Source: Alteromonadaceae bacterium 2753L.S.0a.02
GTDB lineage: Bacteria; Pseudomonadota; Gammaproteobacteria; Pseudomonadales; Cellvibrionaceae
NCBI GenBank assembly: GCA_007827375.1
Contig: VISH01000002.1
Location: 3,497,001-3,561,000 of the forward strand
DNA: 64,000 nucleotides
Direction: 5' to 3'
Positions 28,485-37,666 of the stretch are shown here, piece after piece. Within the stretch, counting starts at the first letter, position 1. Each line of letters starts with the position of its first letter. The translations under genes were made by a program, and so were the position numbers. The notes beneath the pieces were generated by a model. It did not search any database. It was given only the letters and a program-made list of their open reading frames with translations, and was not told the origin of the DNA.

Positions 28485-30290
28485 TTGAGCAAGAATAAAG
28501 AGTACACCCCGAAAAACCAGCCACCGCCCCCAGAAAACATCCTCGATCGCTTCCGCTACTCTCTCGCGTACATTGATGCACTGCCGCAATTAACGATTTT
28601 AGGGCTGTTGGTAGGCATATTTACCGGAGCCATCATAGTTGTATTTCGTTTTATTATTGATACGCCGCTCAGCTTAATCATCGCCGATCACCCAGACAAC
28701 TTCGAAAGCCTAAAACACAGTGATCGTGTGTTGTTCATTTTTTCTGGGATTTTTGCATTGGCGCTGCTGATGAAAATCGCCGGGAAAAAATACCGCGAAA
28801 CCAGTGTCGGCCATGTTCTCGATCGAATGCACAATCACCAGGGCAAATTGCCCATGGGTAACTGGACAGTGCAGTTTTTTGGCGCGGCCATCGCACTGAT
28901 CAGTGGTCAGTCGGTAGGCCGCGAAGGGCCCGCAGTGCATTTGGGCGCGGGTGCCGCCAGCCAGTTGGGGCAATGGATGCGATTACCCAATAACAGCATG
29001 CACACGCTTATTGGTTGCGGTGTCGCTGCCGCCATTGCAGCTTCGTTTGATACCCCCATGGCCGGAGTAATTTTCGCCATGGAAGTTATCGTGATGGAAT
29101 ACACCATAGTGGGTTTTGTGCCGGTGATTCTCGCTTCAGTGATGGGCACCGCGCTGAGTCAGGCCGTGTTTGGTAAAAGCACTCTGCTAATTGGGAGCAG
29201 CGACATGACGAGCCTGCTGGAACTGCCCTACATGGTATTTTTTGGCCTGGTTATTTCTGGATGCGCAGGCATATACATTAAACTCAATATCACTGCACTT
29301 AAATTTAATCACCATCCCATTTTTTTACGCTTGCTGGTAGCCGCTGTCTATACCGCAGCGGTTGCGTTGTTTATTCCCGAAATTATGGGCTTAGGCTACG
29401 ACACGGTAAATTTAGCGCTGGCCGGGGAACTCAGTATTCTAGGCCTGGTGCTTATAGGAACCGCCAAATTAGCGGTGACGCCTGTTGTTATTGGTCTCGG
29501 AATTCCCGGTGGCGTGATTGGGCCGTTATTGTTTATTGGCGCCTGCGCGGGGGGAGCTGTTGGAATTGTGTTACAGCTGTTGTTTCCAGAATTACAGACC
29601 AATCCCAGTTTTTACGCGATATTGGGTATGGCTGGGATGATGGCAGCAACCTTAAACGCGCCTTTGGCCGCACTGGTTGCGGTACTCGAGCTGAGCTATA
29701 ACCCCCATATGATTTTCCCGGCAATGTTGGTGATCGTAGTAGCCTGCGTCGCGACGCGACAAGTTTTTAAACTCAACAGCATTTTTATCGAACAGCTCAA
29801 TAACTCCGGACGCGAGCTGGATTTCGGCCCTGCGCGGCAAGCGCTCAGTCGTGCAGGCGTTCGCAGCATTATGGATTCGCGGTTAATTCGATGCACACAA
29901 AAATTACCCATCGAAGCCGCCAACAGCCTGCTACAATCCAACCCCATGTGGATGGTGTTCGAACACGAAGAGCGCAACATCGCACTGCGTGCAGCTGACC
30001 TGGCCATGGCGCTGGAACGTTTGCGGGAAATTTCCGATGACGATACCGAGCAAGAAATAAGCAATGAATTGGATCTGCTGGAAATTCCCGGTCGACGCCT
30101 GAATATTATTGCCATTGAAGATACCGCCAACTTAATTCAGGCATTGGAAGTGTTCAAAAATACGGGTGCAGACGGGCTCTATGTTCGCAATGCGCATTCC
30201 CCAAATCGCGGCAACATGCAAGGCATAATTACGCTTGCAGCAATCGAAAATTATTATCAGCCCAAGGAGTTCAGAAATGTTGTGGGTTAA
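28485..30290 (+). CDS. CLC-family chloride channel/antiporter with C-terminal CBS-like region
   Basis: A 601-residue membrane protein of the CLC family, moving chloride or related anions. The gating-glutamate motif GREGPAVHLGAG is clear, and the later anion-pathway motif appears as GIPGGVIGPLL. The first motif GSGIP of classic CLCs is not recognisable; TSVGH occupies that place. About 150 residues follow the membrane part, ending in a CBS-like segment (INIIAIEDTANLIQALEVF to GIITLAAIENYY). The TTG start at 28485 is preceded by GAGGG at 8 nt, better than the TTG at 28443. It overlaps hemJ by 14 nt. Confidence 0.88.
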   Translation: MSKNKEYTPKNQPPPPENILDRFRYSLAYIDALPQLTILGLLVGIFTGAIIVVFRFIIDTPLSLIIADHPDNFESLKHSDRVLFIFSGIFALALLMKIAGKKYRETSVGHVLDRMHNHQGKLPMGNWTVQFFGAAIALISGQSVGREGPAVHLGAGAASQLGQWMRLPNNSMHTLIGCGVAAAIAASFDTPMAGVIFAMEVIVMEYTIVGFVPVILASVMGTALSQAVFGKSTLLIGSSDMTSLLELPYMVFFGLVISGCAGIYIKLNITALKFNHHPIFLRLLVAAVYTAAVALFIPEIMGLGYDTVNLALAGELSILGLVLIGTAKLAVTPVVIGLGIPGGVIGPLLFIGACAGGAVGIVLQLLFPELQTNPSFYAILGMAGMMAATLNAPLAALVAVLELSYNPHMIFPAMLVIVVACVATRQVFKLNSIFIEQLNNSGRELDFGPARQALSRAGVRSIMDSRLIRCTQKLPIEAANSLLQSNPMWMVFEHEERNIALRAADLAMALERLREISDDDTEQEISNELDLLEIPGRRLNIIAIEDTANLIQALEVFKNTGADGLYVRNAHSPNRGNMQGIITLAAIENYYQPKEFRNVVG

Positions 30291-30702
30291 AGCCATTCAT
30301 ATTATTGGGGTTGTATGCTGGTTCGCCGTTTTGTTTTATTTACCAAGGTTATTCGTTTACCACGCAATGACCGACAGTGAAGACGTACGCGAGCAATTTA
30401 AAATCATGGAGCGCAGGCTCTATCGCGGCATTGGCACACCGTCGCTATTTATTACCCTCGTATTTGGATTTTGGGCTGCCAGCTACAACTGGGCCTACTA
30501 CAGCGCTAGCTTGTGGTTTCAGATCAAAGTCGCACTGGTAGCAGTGCTTGTGGTTTATCACCACCTTTGTGGTAACTTTGTAAAACAATTTAAAAACGAT
30601 AATTGCCAGAAATCCCACAAATATTTTCGTTGGTTTAATGAATTTCCAACACTCATTCTGGTTGTGTGTGTAATTCTTGTGGTTCTCAAACAGCCTCTTT
30701 GA
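30277..30702 (+). CDS. hemJ: Protoporphyrinogen IX oxidase HemJ-like (CopD/UPF0093 family)
   Basis: A 141-residue protein with four predicted membrane helices, matching HemJ, which oxidises protoporphyrinogen IX in many proteobacteria lacking HemY/HemG. The family pattern is visible: WVKAIHIIGVVCWFAVLFYLPRLF with the conserved His, the RRLYRGIGTPS motif, and the C-terminal FNEFPTLILV. ATG at 30277 has AAGGAG 7 nt upstream, inside the end of the CLC gene. hemL lies 1.6 kb downstream on the same strand, which fits a tetrapyrrole role, although thiamine genes intervene. Confidence 0.85.
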   Translation: MLWVKAIHIIGVVCWFAVLFYLPRLFVYHAMTDSEDVREQFKIMERRLYRGIGTPSLFITLVFGFWAASYNWAYYSASLWFQIKVALVAVLVVYHHLCGNFVKQFKNDNCQKSHKYFRWFNEFPTLILVVCVILVVLKQPL

Positions 30703-30822
30703 ACACGCCCCAGTTAAGCACTAATCGCAAAAAACACGGCGTAATCATCCCCCTAATTGGCACCCAAAATTATCATGGTCTCTGCGAGGGTATGTTAGAC
30801 TCAGGAAATTAGGGTGATTATC

Positions 30823-31665
30823 ATGCAAAGAAACCAAGCCAACCCTCCCATCATTCTAACCTTCGCCGCGCTCGACCCCTCCGGGTCCGGCGGTCTCCAG
30901 GCAGATATTGAAACCGCCGCCAGCCTGGGATGCCATTGTGCGCCGGTTGCGACTACCCTTGCCTCAGTTGGGGCGGGAACCAATCTTGAATCAACGGCAG
31001 TCGACTCCACCCTGGTAATATCGCAAGCACGTTCAGTGCTCGAAAATATGCGGGTTAGCGCAATAAAAATTGGCTTCTTGGGTTCTGTTGCCAATACCGA
31101 AGCGGTGCATACTATTTTGCGTGATTTCCCGGAAATTCCGGTTGTCGCTCACCCCACACTCTACATTTGGGACAAACACAACGATGAACAGGCAGGTTTG
31201 CCCGAAGCACTGTTCTCGCTGATTTTTCCACTTACCCGTATTGGTCTGTTTTCTCTTTACGAAGCGCGCACCTTGTCGCGACAATCCGATACACTGGCAA
31301 CCACGGCGCAGGCCATCGCCAGCTGCGGTTGCGAATACATGTTGATTACAGGTACCGGTGCCGATCAGCCTTTGTTTCAAAACAGCAGTTTCTCCCAGAA
31401 AGGGCTTATAGAACATTACCGTTGGGAACAGGAGCCGCCCATATGCCACGGCACCAGTAGCACACTTGCAATGAGCACAGCCGCGTATCTCGCGCACAGC
31501 GATGATCCGCTGATGTCCATTCAACAGGCGCAAAACTTTACCTGGCAAACCATTCGCGCCGCCCGTCAGCTCGGTTATGACACAAGCACACCGCACCGCT
31601 TTTTTTGGGCCGATAAAAATATCGAATCACTCGATGCTATGCCGGCGAAAACCAAGAACCATTAG
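30823..31665 (+). CDS. thiD: Divergent ThiD-like hydroxymethylpyrimidine (phosphate) kinase
   Basis: By position (thiD-thiE-hemL, as in Pseudomonas) and by N-terminal motif (TFAALDPSGSGGLQADIETAAS) this is a ThiD-family ribokinase-fold protein of 280 residues. ThiD phosphorylates HMP and HMP-P for thiamine. The sequence is unusual: the DPVL segment reads AHPTLYIWD, and the anion-hole/catalytic segment normally GSGCTL or DGCTLS reads HGTSSTLAMS, replacing the proposed catalytic Cys by Ser. Activity is therefore uncertain. ATG at 30823 has AGGG at 8 nt. thiE starts 8 nt past the stop. Confidence 0.75.
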   Translation: MQRNQANPPIILTFAALDPSGSGGLQADIETAASLGCHCAPVATTLASVGAGTNLESTAVDSTLVISQARSVLENMRVSAIKIGFLGSVANTEAVHTILRDFPEIPVVAHPTLYIWDKHNDEQAGLPEALFSLIFPLTRIGLFSLYEARTLSRQSDTLATTAQAIASCGCEYMLITGTGADQPLFQNSSFSQKGLIEHYRWEQEPPICHGTSSTLAMSTAAYLAHSDDPLMSIQQAQNFTWQTIRAARQLGYDTSTPHRFFWADKNIESLDAMPAKTKNH

Positions 31666-31673
31666 AAAAACTG

Positions 31674-32306
31674 ATGGCCGAAATTACAGCCCCTCGGATC
31701 TACGGTATTACCGACACCCAGCTACTGCCTGGCGAATCTTTATTCCAGGCGGTGTTTGAAGCAACGCAAGCAGGCGTGGCTTGGATACAGTACCGCGCCA
31801 AAACCCAGCCAAAGGCAATTGCTTACGAAGAAGCTCGGAAGCTTCGGGAAATTTGCACGAATAATCACGCAAAACTTATCGTGAACGACAACCCCCAACT
31901 CGCAAAAGCCGTTGCTGCAGATGGCGTCCACCTCGGCCAAAAGGACATGTCGCTTGGCGAAGCGCGCGCAATTCTCGGTAGCGAAGCGATTATCGGAATC
32001 ACCTGTCACAACGCCATTGAACTCGCCCGCGATGCGGTAAATGGCGGTGCTAATTACGTGGCGTTCGGGCGCTTTTTCTCATCGAGCACCAAACCGGATG
32101 CCTCCCTTGCTTCGCTCGATATATTGCGCGAGGCGCGTCGCGAAATAACCGTGCCGATAGTCGCTATTGGCGGAATAACACCAGAAAATGCACCGCAGGT
32201 TCTCGCCGCCGGTGCCGACACCCTGGCCTGCTGTAACAGCCTTTTCGAAGCTAATACGATAAAATGGCGGGCAGCACAGTTACTAAGGATACAACCAATA
32301 TTATGA
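31674..32306 (+). CDS. thiE: Thiamine-phosphate synthase ThiE
   Basis: ThiE joins HMP pyrophosphate and thiazole phosphate to make thiamine phosphate. The 210-residue TIM-barrel protein has IQYRAK, LIVNDNPQLA, DGVHLGQKDM, GITCHN, YVAFGRFFSSSTK and VAIGGITPENA, all family motifs for phosphate and pyrimidine binding. It lies 8 nt after the thiD-like gene and its stop overlaps hemL (ATGA), so the three are co-translated. Confidence 0.95.
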   Translation: MAEITAPRIYGITDTQLLPGESLFQAVFEATQAGVAWIQYRAKTQPKAIAYEEARKLREICTNNHAKLIVNDNPQLAKAVAADGVHLGQKDMSLGEARAILGSEAIIGITCHNAIELARDAVNGGANYVAFGRFFSSSTKPDASLASLDILREARREITVPIVAIGGITPENAPQVLAAGADTLACCNSLFEANTIKWRAAQLLRIQPIL

Positions 32307-33583
32307 GTGAATTTACAGCAGCGTTTAGCCGTGCCCAAAAAACGATTCCCGGCGGTGTCAACTCGCCAGTACGCGCTTTTAAAGCCGTAGGTGGTGAACC
32401 GGTTTTTATCGATCGCGCCAAAGGCGCTTATATTTTTGACATACACGGCAAGCGCTATGTTGACTATGTGTTGTCGTGGGGCCCCATGTTGTTGGGACAT
32501 GCCGATGACGATGTTCTCGAAGCCGTTCGAAAAAAACTCGCAAAAGGTTTGAGTTTTGGTGCTCCCACAGTCATAGAAACTGAACTTGCCGAAACCATAT
32601 GCAATATCATGCCGGGTATGGACAAAGTGCGCTTTGTAAGTTCAGGAACTGAAGCCACCATGAGCGCGATTCGCCTTGCACGCGGTTACACAGGGCGGGA
32701 TAAAATCATAAAATTCGAAGGCTGCTATCACGGCCATTCAGACTCGCTGCTGATAAAAGCCGGCAGCGGTGCGCTAACATTGGGTGTACCCAGCTCTCCC
32801 GGGGTGCCGGCATGCCTCGCTGAACACACCATCACCCTCACCTATAACAATATCGAACAGGTTCAGGAAATATTTAAAGATCGCGGCAGCGAAATTGCCT
32901 GTGTCATTGTTGAACCTGTCGCCGGTAACATGAATTGTATTCCGCCCCAACCAGGCTTCCTCGAAAGCCTTCGCGAAGCCTGTTCGCGCTCGGGTGCAAT
33001 TTTAATTTTCGATGAAGTTATGACGGGCTTTCGCCTGGGTATTAGCGGTGCCCAGGGGTATTACGAAATCGAGCCAGACCTCACCACACTCGGCAAAGTT
33101 ATTGGCGGAGGCATGCCAGTAGGGGCGTTTGGGGGTAAAGGCGAAATTATGGATTTTATTGCGCCAGTAGGGCCGGTTTATCAGGCAGGTACTTTATCGG
33201 GAAATCCAGTTGCCATGGCTGCGGGTTTGGCCACCCTCGAAAAAATAGCCACTCCCGGTTTTTATGAGCCGCTTTTTAATAAAACAGAAAACTTGGTTAA
33301 GGGCTTAAAAGCAGCGGCCGCACAGCGAGGTATCGGATTCACAACGAACCATGTGGGAACCATGTGGGGTGGTTTTTTCACGGAAGAAGATCAAATCAGC
33401 AACTACCAGCAGGTGATGGCGTGCAACACCAAACGATTTAATCAGTTTTTCCACGGCATGCTGCAAGAAGGTGTGTATTTAGCGCCGGCTTCCTATGAGG
33501 CGGCGTTTATGTCCAGTTGCCATACAGATACGGACATCGAATTTACTGTAGCGGCGGCTGATAAAGTTTTTGCGACTCTTTAG
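32303..33583 (+). CDS. hemL: Glutamate-1-semialdehyde 2,1-aminomutase HemL
   Basis: HemL makes 5-aminolevulinate from glutamate-1-semialdehyde, the C5 route to haem. The 426-residue PLP enzyme begins MSEFTAAFSRAQKTIPGGVNSPVRAF, and carries FVSSGTEATMSAIRLAR, the aspartate of IFDEVMTGFR, and the PLP lysine in TLGKVIGGGMPVGAFGG. ATG at 32303 overlaps the thiE stop. The longer open frame inside thiE is not needed. Confidence 0.97.
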   Translation: MSEFTAAFSRAQKTIPGGVNSPVRAFKAVGGEPVFIDRAKGAYIFDIHGKRYVDYVLSWGPMLLGHADDDVLEAVRKKLAKGLSFGAPTVIETELAETICNIMPGMDKVRFVSSGTEATMSAIRLARGYTGRDKIIKFEGCYHGHSDSLLIKAGSGALTLGVPSSPGVPACLAEHTITLTYNNIEQVQEIFKDRGSEIACVIVEPVAGNMNCIPPQPGFLESLREACSRSGAILIFDEVMTGFRLGISGAQGYYEIEPDLTTLGKVIGGGMPVGAFGGKGEIMDFIAPVGPVYQAGTLSGNPVAMAAGLATLEKIATPGFYEPLFNKTENLVKGLKAAAAQRGIGFTTNHVGTMWGGFFTEEDQISNYQQVMACNTKRFNQFFHGMLQEGVYLAPASYEAAFMSSCHTDTDIEFTVAAADKVFATL

Positions 33584-33597
33584 CCCCCATTAAAACG

Positions 33598-33948
33598 CTA
33601 TTGATCGATTTGTTTTTTAAGCTTGCTGATGATGGCGACATCATCAGCAGCGATGTCGAGAATGTGAAAACCCGACCAATTGCGATCCTCACCGGCCGTT
33701 TCCCTCACCCACAAACATTCCGCGCCGATATCCAGTAGATTAATGCCATCCACCGGATCGGTAAGTTCAAATTTCAACTGATAGAGGCAATTTTCACGCA
33801 CTTCATTGCCGCCAATCACCATAAAGCCCTCTTCGTGTAAATTCACTATGCGGCCAATTTCCACGTCTCGCATTGCATCCCTAACAAGAATAACCTGCTG
33901 AACTTCGGCACGCGCGAGTTTGCGACTTTCGCCATCAGGCGGGCTCAT
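33598..33948 (-). CDS. PilZ-domain protein
   Basis: A 116-residue small protein resembling a PilZ domain, the c-di-GMP-binding beta barrel. RKLARAEVQQVILV is in the place of the usual RxxxR arginine motif. NLHEEGFMVIGG stands for the (D/N)xSxxG motif but lacks its Ser, so ligand binding is uncertain. GAECLWVRETAGEDRNWSGFHILD matches the late strands of the barrel. ATG at 33948 with GGAGG is chosen; it overlaps the end of the DUF1631 gene by 14 nt. Co-translation suggests the two proteins act together. Confidence 0.75.
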   Translation of the reverse strand: MSPPDGESRKLARAEVQQVILVRDAMRDVEIGRIVNLHEEGFMVIGGNEVRENCLYQLKFELTDPVDGINLLDIGAECLWVRETAGEDRNWSGFHILDIAADDVAIISKLKKQIDQ

Positions 33949-36199
33949 TCTCACCTCCGGTTTTAGTGGCCTCAGCTTTTTCGTTGAGCTTCTGAAAAAT
34001 GTTTTCCAAGGCTCTTTCAAAGAAGGGTTTGGAGCTACCCGATATTATTTTGGCCTTACTGGTCAGCATTTGTCTCGCCAACAACAAGCCCGACATCATA
34101 TCGACACGCTTACCCATTTGATCAACCAGCATGTAGTGAGACGTTCGCGCGTTATACCAGGCAACCTTAAGGCGCTTACCGCCCTCAAACTCAAACCAAG
34201 TGCCAAACTCGATCATTTTAAGGCTCTCAACCATTTGCTCTTCTTCGGGTGTGTAGCGCTCTTTTTGTGTTTCTGCAGTGCCGGCTTTTTCTGCGGCTAT
34301 TCGCTCTAGCTTATCGCGCATTGGCGCAGGGGCAGGTTCCGCTTTTTTACTTTGCATCGCTAATTTAAGCAGCGAGGACAAGGCTTCAATGAGCTTCTTA
34401 CCTTTAACCTGATCATAGCCGATAGTTTCGAAGCCTGCCTCGATCGCTGCAATAAGGTCATCGTGAAGCTCCAGCTGCCGGGTTTTATCTGCGGGATTTT
34501 CTTTGGGTTCGATGCACCACAGTAAATCGTCGACAATCGCTAATGCCTTGCCCCATTTATCGGATTTTTCACCGTAGCGCAGCAACGCAAAACTTAAATA
34601 ATCCGACCAGGGTTGCAACAAAAATAACAACACCGCAGAGGGCAATTCAGCGTCTTCTGTTCGACTTCGAATTTCCTCATTAACTTTGAGCTTAACTTCC
34701 CGAAGTTTTTCTTCGCCCTGCGCCTTTTCGGTTGCGCGTTTTTCCATGAGTTCCTGGCGACGCACAATATTTTTGGTATAACTGCTAAATTCCAGCAATA
34801 GCTCGGTAATTATTTTTACGTCGTTTTCAAACTCGTTGAGAATACGGTGCACAATATCTTTGATTTTATTGTACATATCGTACTGGGCAGTACCGTCATT
34901 CCCCACCCAGCGCGCTCCCGCTTCGGCCAAACTGTTCAACAACACTCTTGCAGGATGTTCCGCCTGCTCGAAAAATCCGGGGTCGATAAACGCGATTTTT
35001 AAGAAGGGTGTATGCAGGTAACTCAGCAAGGCTTTAATCGAGTCGGGCAGATTTTCGTCGTTAAGCATGTACTCAAACAACATACCCACCAAATCGATGG
35101 TTTGCATATCGCTCTTCTCAACAGCACCATCTTTGGATTCGTTTTTAAGCCGCTCGTGCAGTTGATTGACAACCTGCGAAATATCGAGAGGCACCAGATT
35201 GGTGTTGAGCGAGGCGTGGCTAACTTCGCCACCACCGGAGCTCTGCAAAGACTCCAGTGCTGTCATCAAATCTTCTGAGGATACAACGACGCCACCAGGC
35301 ACCAGCCCCGGTGCAACGCCACCAACCAATTGGTTTTGAAGACCGCGAATCGCCTGCAACAGGCTCGCCTGATATTCATCCGGCGGTAAACTCGGGTCGG
35401 GCAAACCTTCAATAGGTTGTTGGATCGCAACAGCAGGCGACTCGGTATCGTCTTTCAGTGCTGATGCAGGTGCCTGACCGGTAGGCAGGCTGTATTTTAA
35501 ATGCGGTAAAACACCCTGTTGCTTTAAGTATTGGTTAATCTCTTCACTGATGGAAGCCACCGTGCCGAGCAACTGGTCGTCGTACACTTTGTACGCCAAA
35601 TGTTTGGCTTTGGCATCGAGCGGTAATAACTTCAAAGCTTTACGCAGCGATTCGCAAAATTGTACCGGTGACGCGGGGTTGCTGGATTCCGTCACATGCT
35701 CACCGCCATTCAGCACAGCAAACCGTTGATTTAGCGCCCAAAGCGGCTCGGCAAAGTAAGAATCTGCCCGCTGTGTAATGGAAGAAATCGCAATGGTTTC
35801 TTCAAGATCTTCGTTGTCAACTAACGACAATTCCCCTTCAGCTTCTGCGCCAATACGCGTTTGTAATTCGCGCTTTTTAAACTTCACAAAACCTTCAGAG
35901 AGGTAACCGCAAAAGTAGCGTTCCAGCTCCTGACGATTTTGGCGCAACAGACGCTGCACTTCGTGAAGTTCACGGGCTTCTTTGTCGCTTTTGGCTTTGC
36001 CCAATTCGCTGCTAATGGCCTCGTCTAGCGCTTTCAAATACTCCCGGAAAGCATGGCGCGAATGATCAGCAGCCAGACCCTGGCAAGCTTTGAGGTGAGA
36101 AACTACAGCGGAGTTCGAAAGCGGCAATAGCAAAGGCGCTTGCGTTTCCTCGCTGTCTCCGTTTTTATTATCATCGTTGTCACGAATCAGTCTTGACAT
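33935..36199 (-). CDS. DUF1631 family protein
   Basis: A 754-residue cytoplasmic protein of the DUF1631 family, of unknown biochemical function. The C-terminal block LKVAWYNARTSHYMLVDQMGKRVDMMSGLLLARQML is the clearest family signature, and resembles a PilZ-like or Tudor-like beta module. The middle is largely helical, with an acidic, Glu/Lys-rich segment (MEKRATEKAQGEEKLREVKLK). ATG at 36199 (MSRLIRDNDDNKNG) has AGGGG upstream. The frame extends 84 nt further but without an RBS. The downstream overlapping PilZ gene suggests a c-di-GMP-linked task. Confidence 0.8.
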   Translation of the reverse strand: MSRLIRDNDDNKNGDSEETQAPLLLPLSNSAVVSHLKACQGLAADHSRHAFREYLKALDEAISSELGKAKSDKEARELHEVQRLLRQNRQELERYFCGYLSEGFVKFKKRELQTRIGAEAEGELSLVDNEDLEETIAISSITQRADSYFAEPLWALNQRFAVLNGGEHVTESSNPASPVQFCESLRKALKLLPLDAKAKHLAYKVYDDQLLGTVASISEEINQYLKQQGVLPHLKYSLPTGQAPASALKDDTESPAVAIQQPIEGLPDPSLPPDEYQASLLQAIRGLQNQLVGGVAPGLVPGGVVVSSEDLMTALESLQSSGGGEVSHASLNTNLVPLDISQVVNQLHERLKNESKDGAVEKSDMQTIDLVGMLFEYMLNDENLPDSIKALLSYLHTPFLKIAFIDPGFFEQAEHPARVLLNSLAEAGARWVGNDGTAQYDMYNKIKDIVHRILNEFENDVKIITELLLEFSSYTKNIVRRQELMEKRATEKAQGEEKLREVKLKVNEEIRSRTEDAELPSAVLLFLLQPWSDYLSFALLRYGEKSDKWGKALAIVDDLLWCIEPKENPADKTRQLELHDDLIAAIEAGFETIGYDQVKGKKLIEALSSLLKLAMQSKKAEPAPAPMRDKLERIAAEKAGTAETQKERYTPEEEQMVESLKMIEFGTWFEFEGGKRLKVAWYNARTSHYMLVDQMGKRVDMMSGLLLARQMLTSKAKIISGSSKPFFERALENIFQKLNEKAEATKTGGENEPA

Positions 36200-36598
36200 A
36201 AAACCCCTGCAAATCCCAAACGAACCAAGACAGTCTGCCCGACGATGCCACTCAGAAAATATCGCGCCTGAGTAGCAACGCAAGTAAAACCGTAAATTAA
36301 CCCGACAATACCCTGAGTAATCTTTGAGCCCCGTAGCATTTAGTCATTTTTTAAATATAGACTGATTGCAGCGCCCTCTGAACAAAATCACTTCGTTTCG
36401 GGGTGAATTTGGCATGTTTTCAGGCACATGCCGGCACTCAAACGTAGTATGAAGCAATTAAGATGCCTTCGGCGCCAATTTTTGCACATATCTATCGCGC
36501 TTTCCAAACGCTATAATTTGCAACTGCTATTTTTCAGCAACGAACCTAACCGAGCACAGCAATTTAGAATCCAGCTATTCACAAAATATTGGAGCATC
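36200..36598. other. Divergent intergenic region between DUF1631 and PfkB genes
   Basis: A 399-bp gap between divergent genes. A perfect TATAAT at 36512-36517 probably belongs to the kinase promoter. The kinase frame is open through part of this region (from 36428), but the homologous N-terminus begins at 36599. I see no other gene or RNA. Confidence 0.5.
36512..36517 (+). promoter_or_regulatory. Putative -10 element of the PfkB kinase promoter
   Basis: TATAAT, 6 of 6 to consensus, lies 82 nt before the chosen ATG. No good -35 box is seen at 16-18 bp; TTGCAC lies 24 bp upstream, too far. An activator or an alternative start would be needed if this is used. Confidence 0.4.
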
Positions 36599-37585
36599 AT
36601 GAGTAAATACGATATCTACGGCGTCGGTGCCGCATTAGTCGATACTGAGATCGAGGTAAGTGATTCCGACTTGAACAACATGGGCATCGAAAAAGGTGTT
36701 ATGACCCTGGTCGATGAAGATCGGCAACACGAATTAATGGCCGCATTGCAAGGCCACCTCGTAGCATCGAACCGCGCCAGCGGTGGATCTGCCGCCAACA
36801 GTATTATCGCTGCCAGCTATTTCGGCGCTAAAACCTTTTACAGCTGCCGCGTTGCCAACGACGAGAATGGCCAGTTTTACCTCAATGATCTCAGCAATGC
36901 CGGAGTCGAATACCACAATCGCAATGGTCAGTCCGACGGTATTACCGGCAAGTGTCTGGTCATGATCACACCCGATGCAGAACGTACCATGAATACCTTT
37001 CTCGGGATTAGCGAGCGCATCTCAACGCAAGACATTGACGAAACAGCGCTGCAAAATTCCAATTTTGCTTACATAGAAGGCTATTTGGTAACCAGTGAAA
37101 CCGGCTTGCCCGCGGCAATCGCTTTACGTGAATTGGCGGAGAAACACCAGGTAAAAACGGCCCTGAGTTTATCCGACCCAGCCATTGTTAAGTTTTTTCA
37201 CGGCGGTATTTGCGACATGATCGGGAAAGGGGTCGACTTGCTGTTTTGTAACCAGCACGAAGCGCAAACTTACACCCAAACAGAATCGCTGGACGATGCT
37301 TTCGACGCGCTCAAACAGTCTGCAAAATCATTTGCCATCACACTCGGCAGTAAAGGTGCTCTGATTTATGATGGCTCGCAACGCATCGAAGTTGCTGCGC
37401 AGGCAACCGAAGCTGTAGATACCAATGGCGCGGGAGATATGTTTGCGGGAGCGTTTTTATACGCACTCAGCCAGGGTAAGAACTATCGCGAAGCTGGTCA
37501 ACTCGGTTGCAAAGCCGCTGCGAGGGTGGTTAGCCAATTTGGCCCGAGACTGCAGCCCGAGCAGCATCAGGCCCTGCTTTCATAA
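36599..37585 (+). CDS. PfkB-family carbohydrate/nucleoside kinase
   Basis: A 328-residue ribokinase-fold kinase, closest in style to adenosine kinase-like proteins of marine gammaproteobacteria (MSKYDIYGVGAALVDTEIEV). The Gly-Gly substrate motif ASGGSAANS and the ATP/anion-hole signature DTNGAGDMFAGAFLYA, with catalytic Asp, are both present. Substrate cannot be read from sequence; adenosine or a sugar is possible. ATG at 36599 is preceded by GGAG. It is monocistronic and convergent with the DUF2333 gene. Confidence 0.85.
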   Translation: MSKYDIYGVGAALVDTEIEVSDSDLNNMGIEKGVMTLVDEDRQHELMAALQGHLVASNRASGGSAANSIIAASYFGAKTFYSCRVANDENGQFYLNDLSNAGVEYHNRNGQSDGITGKCLVMITPDAERTMNTFLGISERISTQDIDETALQNSNFAYIEGYLVTSETGLPAAIALRELAEKHQVKTALSLSDPAIVKFFHGGICDMIGKGVDLLFCNQHEAQTYTQTESLDDAFDALKQSAKSFAITLGSKGALIYDGSQRIEVAAQATEAVDTNGAGDMFAGAFLYALSQGKNYREAGQLGCKAAARVVSQFGPRLQPEQHQALLS

Positions 37586-37612
37586 AATATTTAACATCTT
37601 TGCCCAGCTAAA

Positions 37613-37640
37613 CGCGAAACGGCCGCACGGCTGTTTCGCG
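37613..37640. terminator. Perfect hairpin between convergent genes (possible bidirectional terminator)
   Basis: CGCGAAACGGCC, loop GCAC, GGCTGTTTCGCG: a 12-pair stem with one G-U pair, placed between the stops of the PfkB kinase (37585) and DUF2333 (37667). Neither side has a T run, so it may act as an RNA end-protecting or collision element rather than as an intrinsic terminator. Confidence 0.45.
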
Positions 37641-37666
37641 CAACATTAACTTTCGTTAAAGCGCAC

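Noticed and set aside
30703..30822. TPP riboswitch before the thiD-thiE-hemL genes
   Set aside because: Only 120 bp lie between the genes, and the conserved CUGAGA and ACCUGA motifs are absent.
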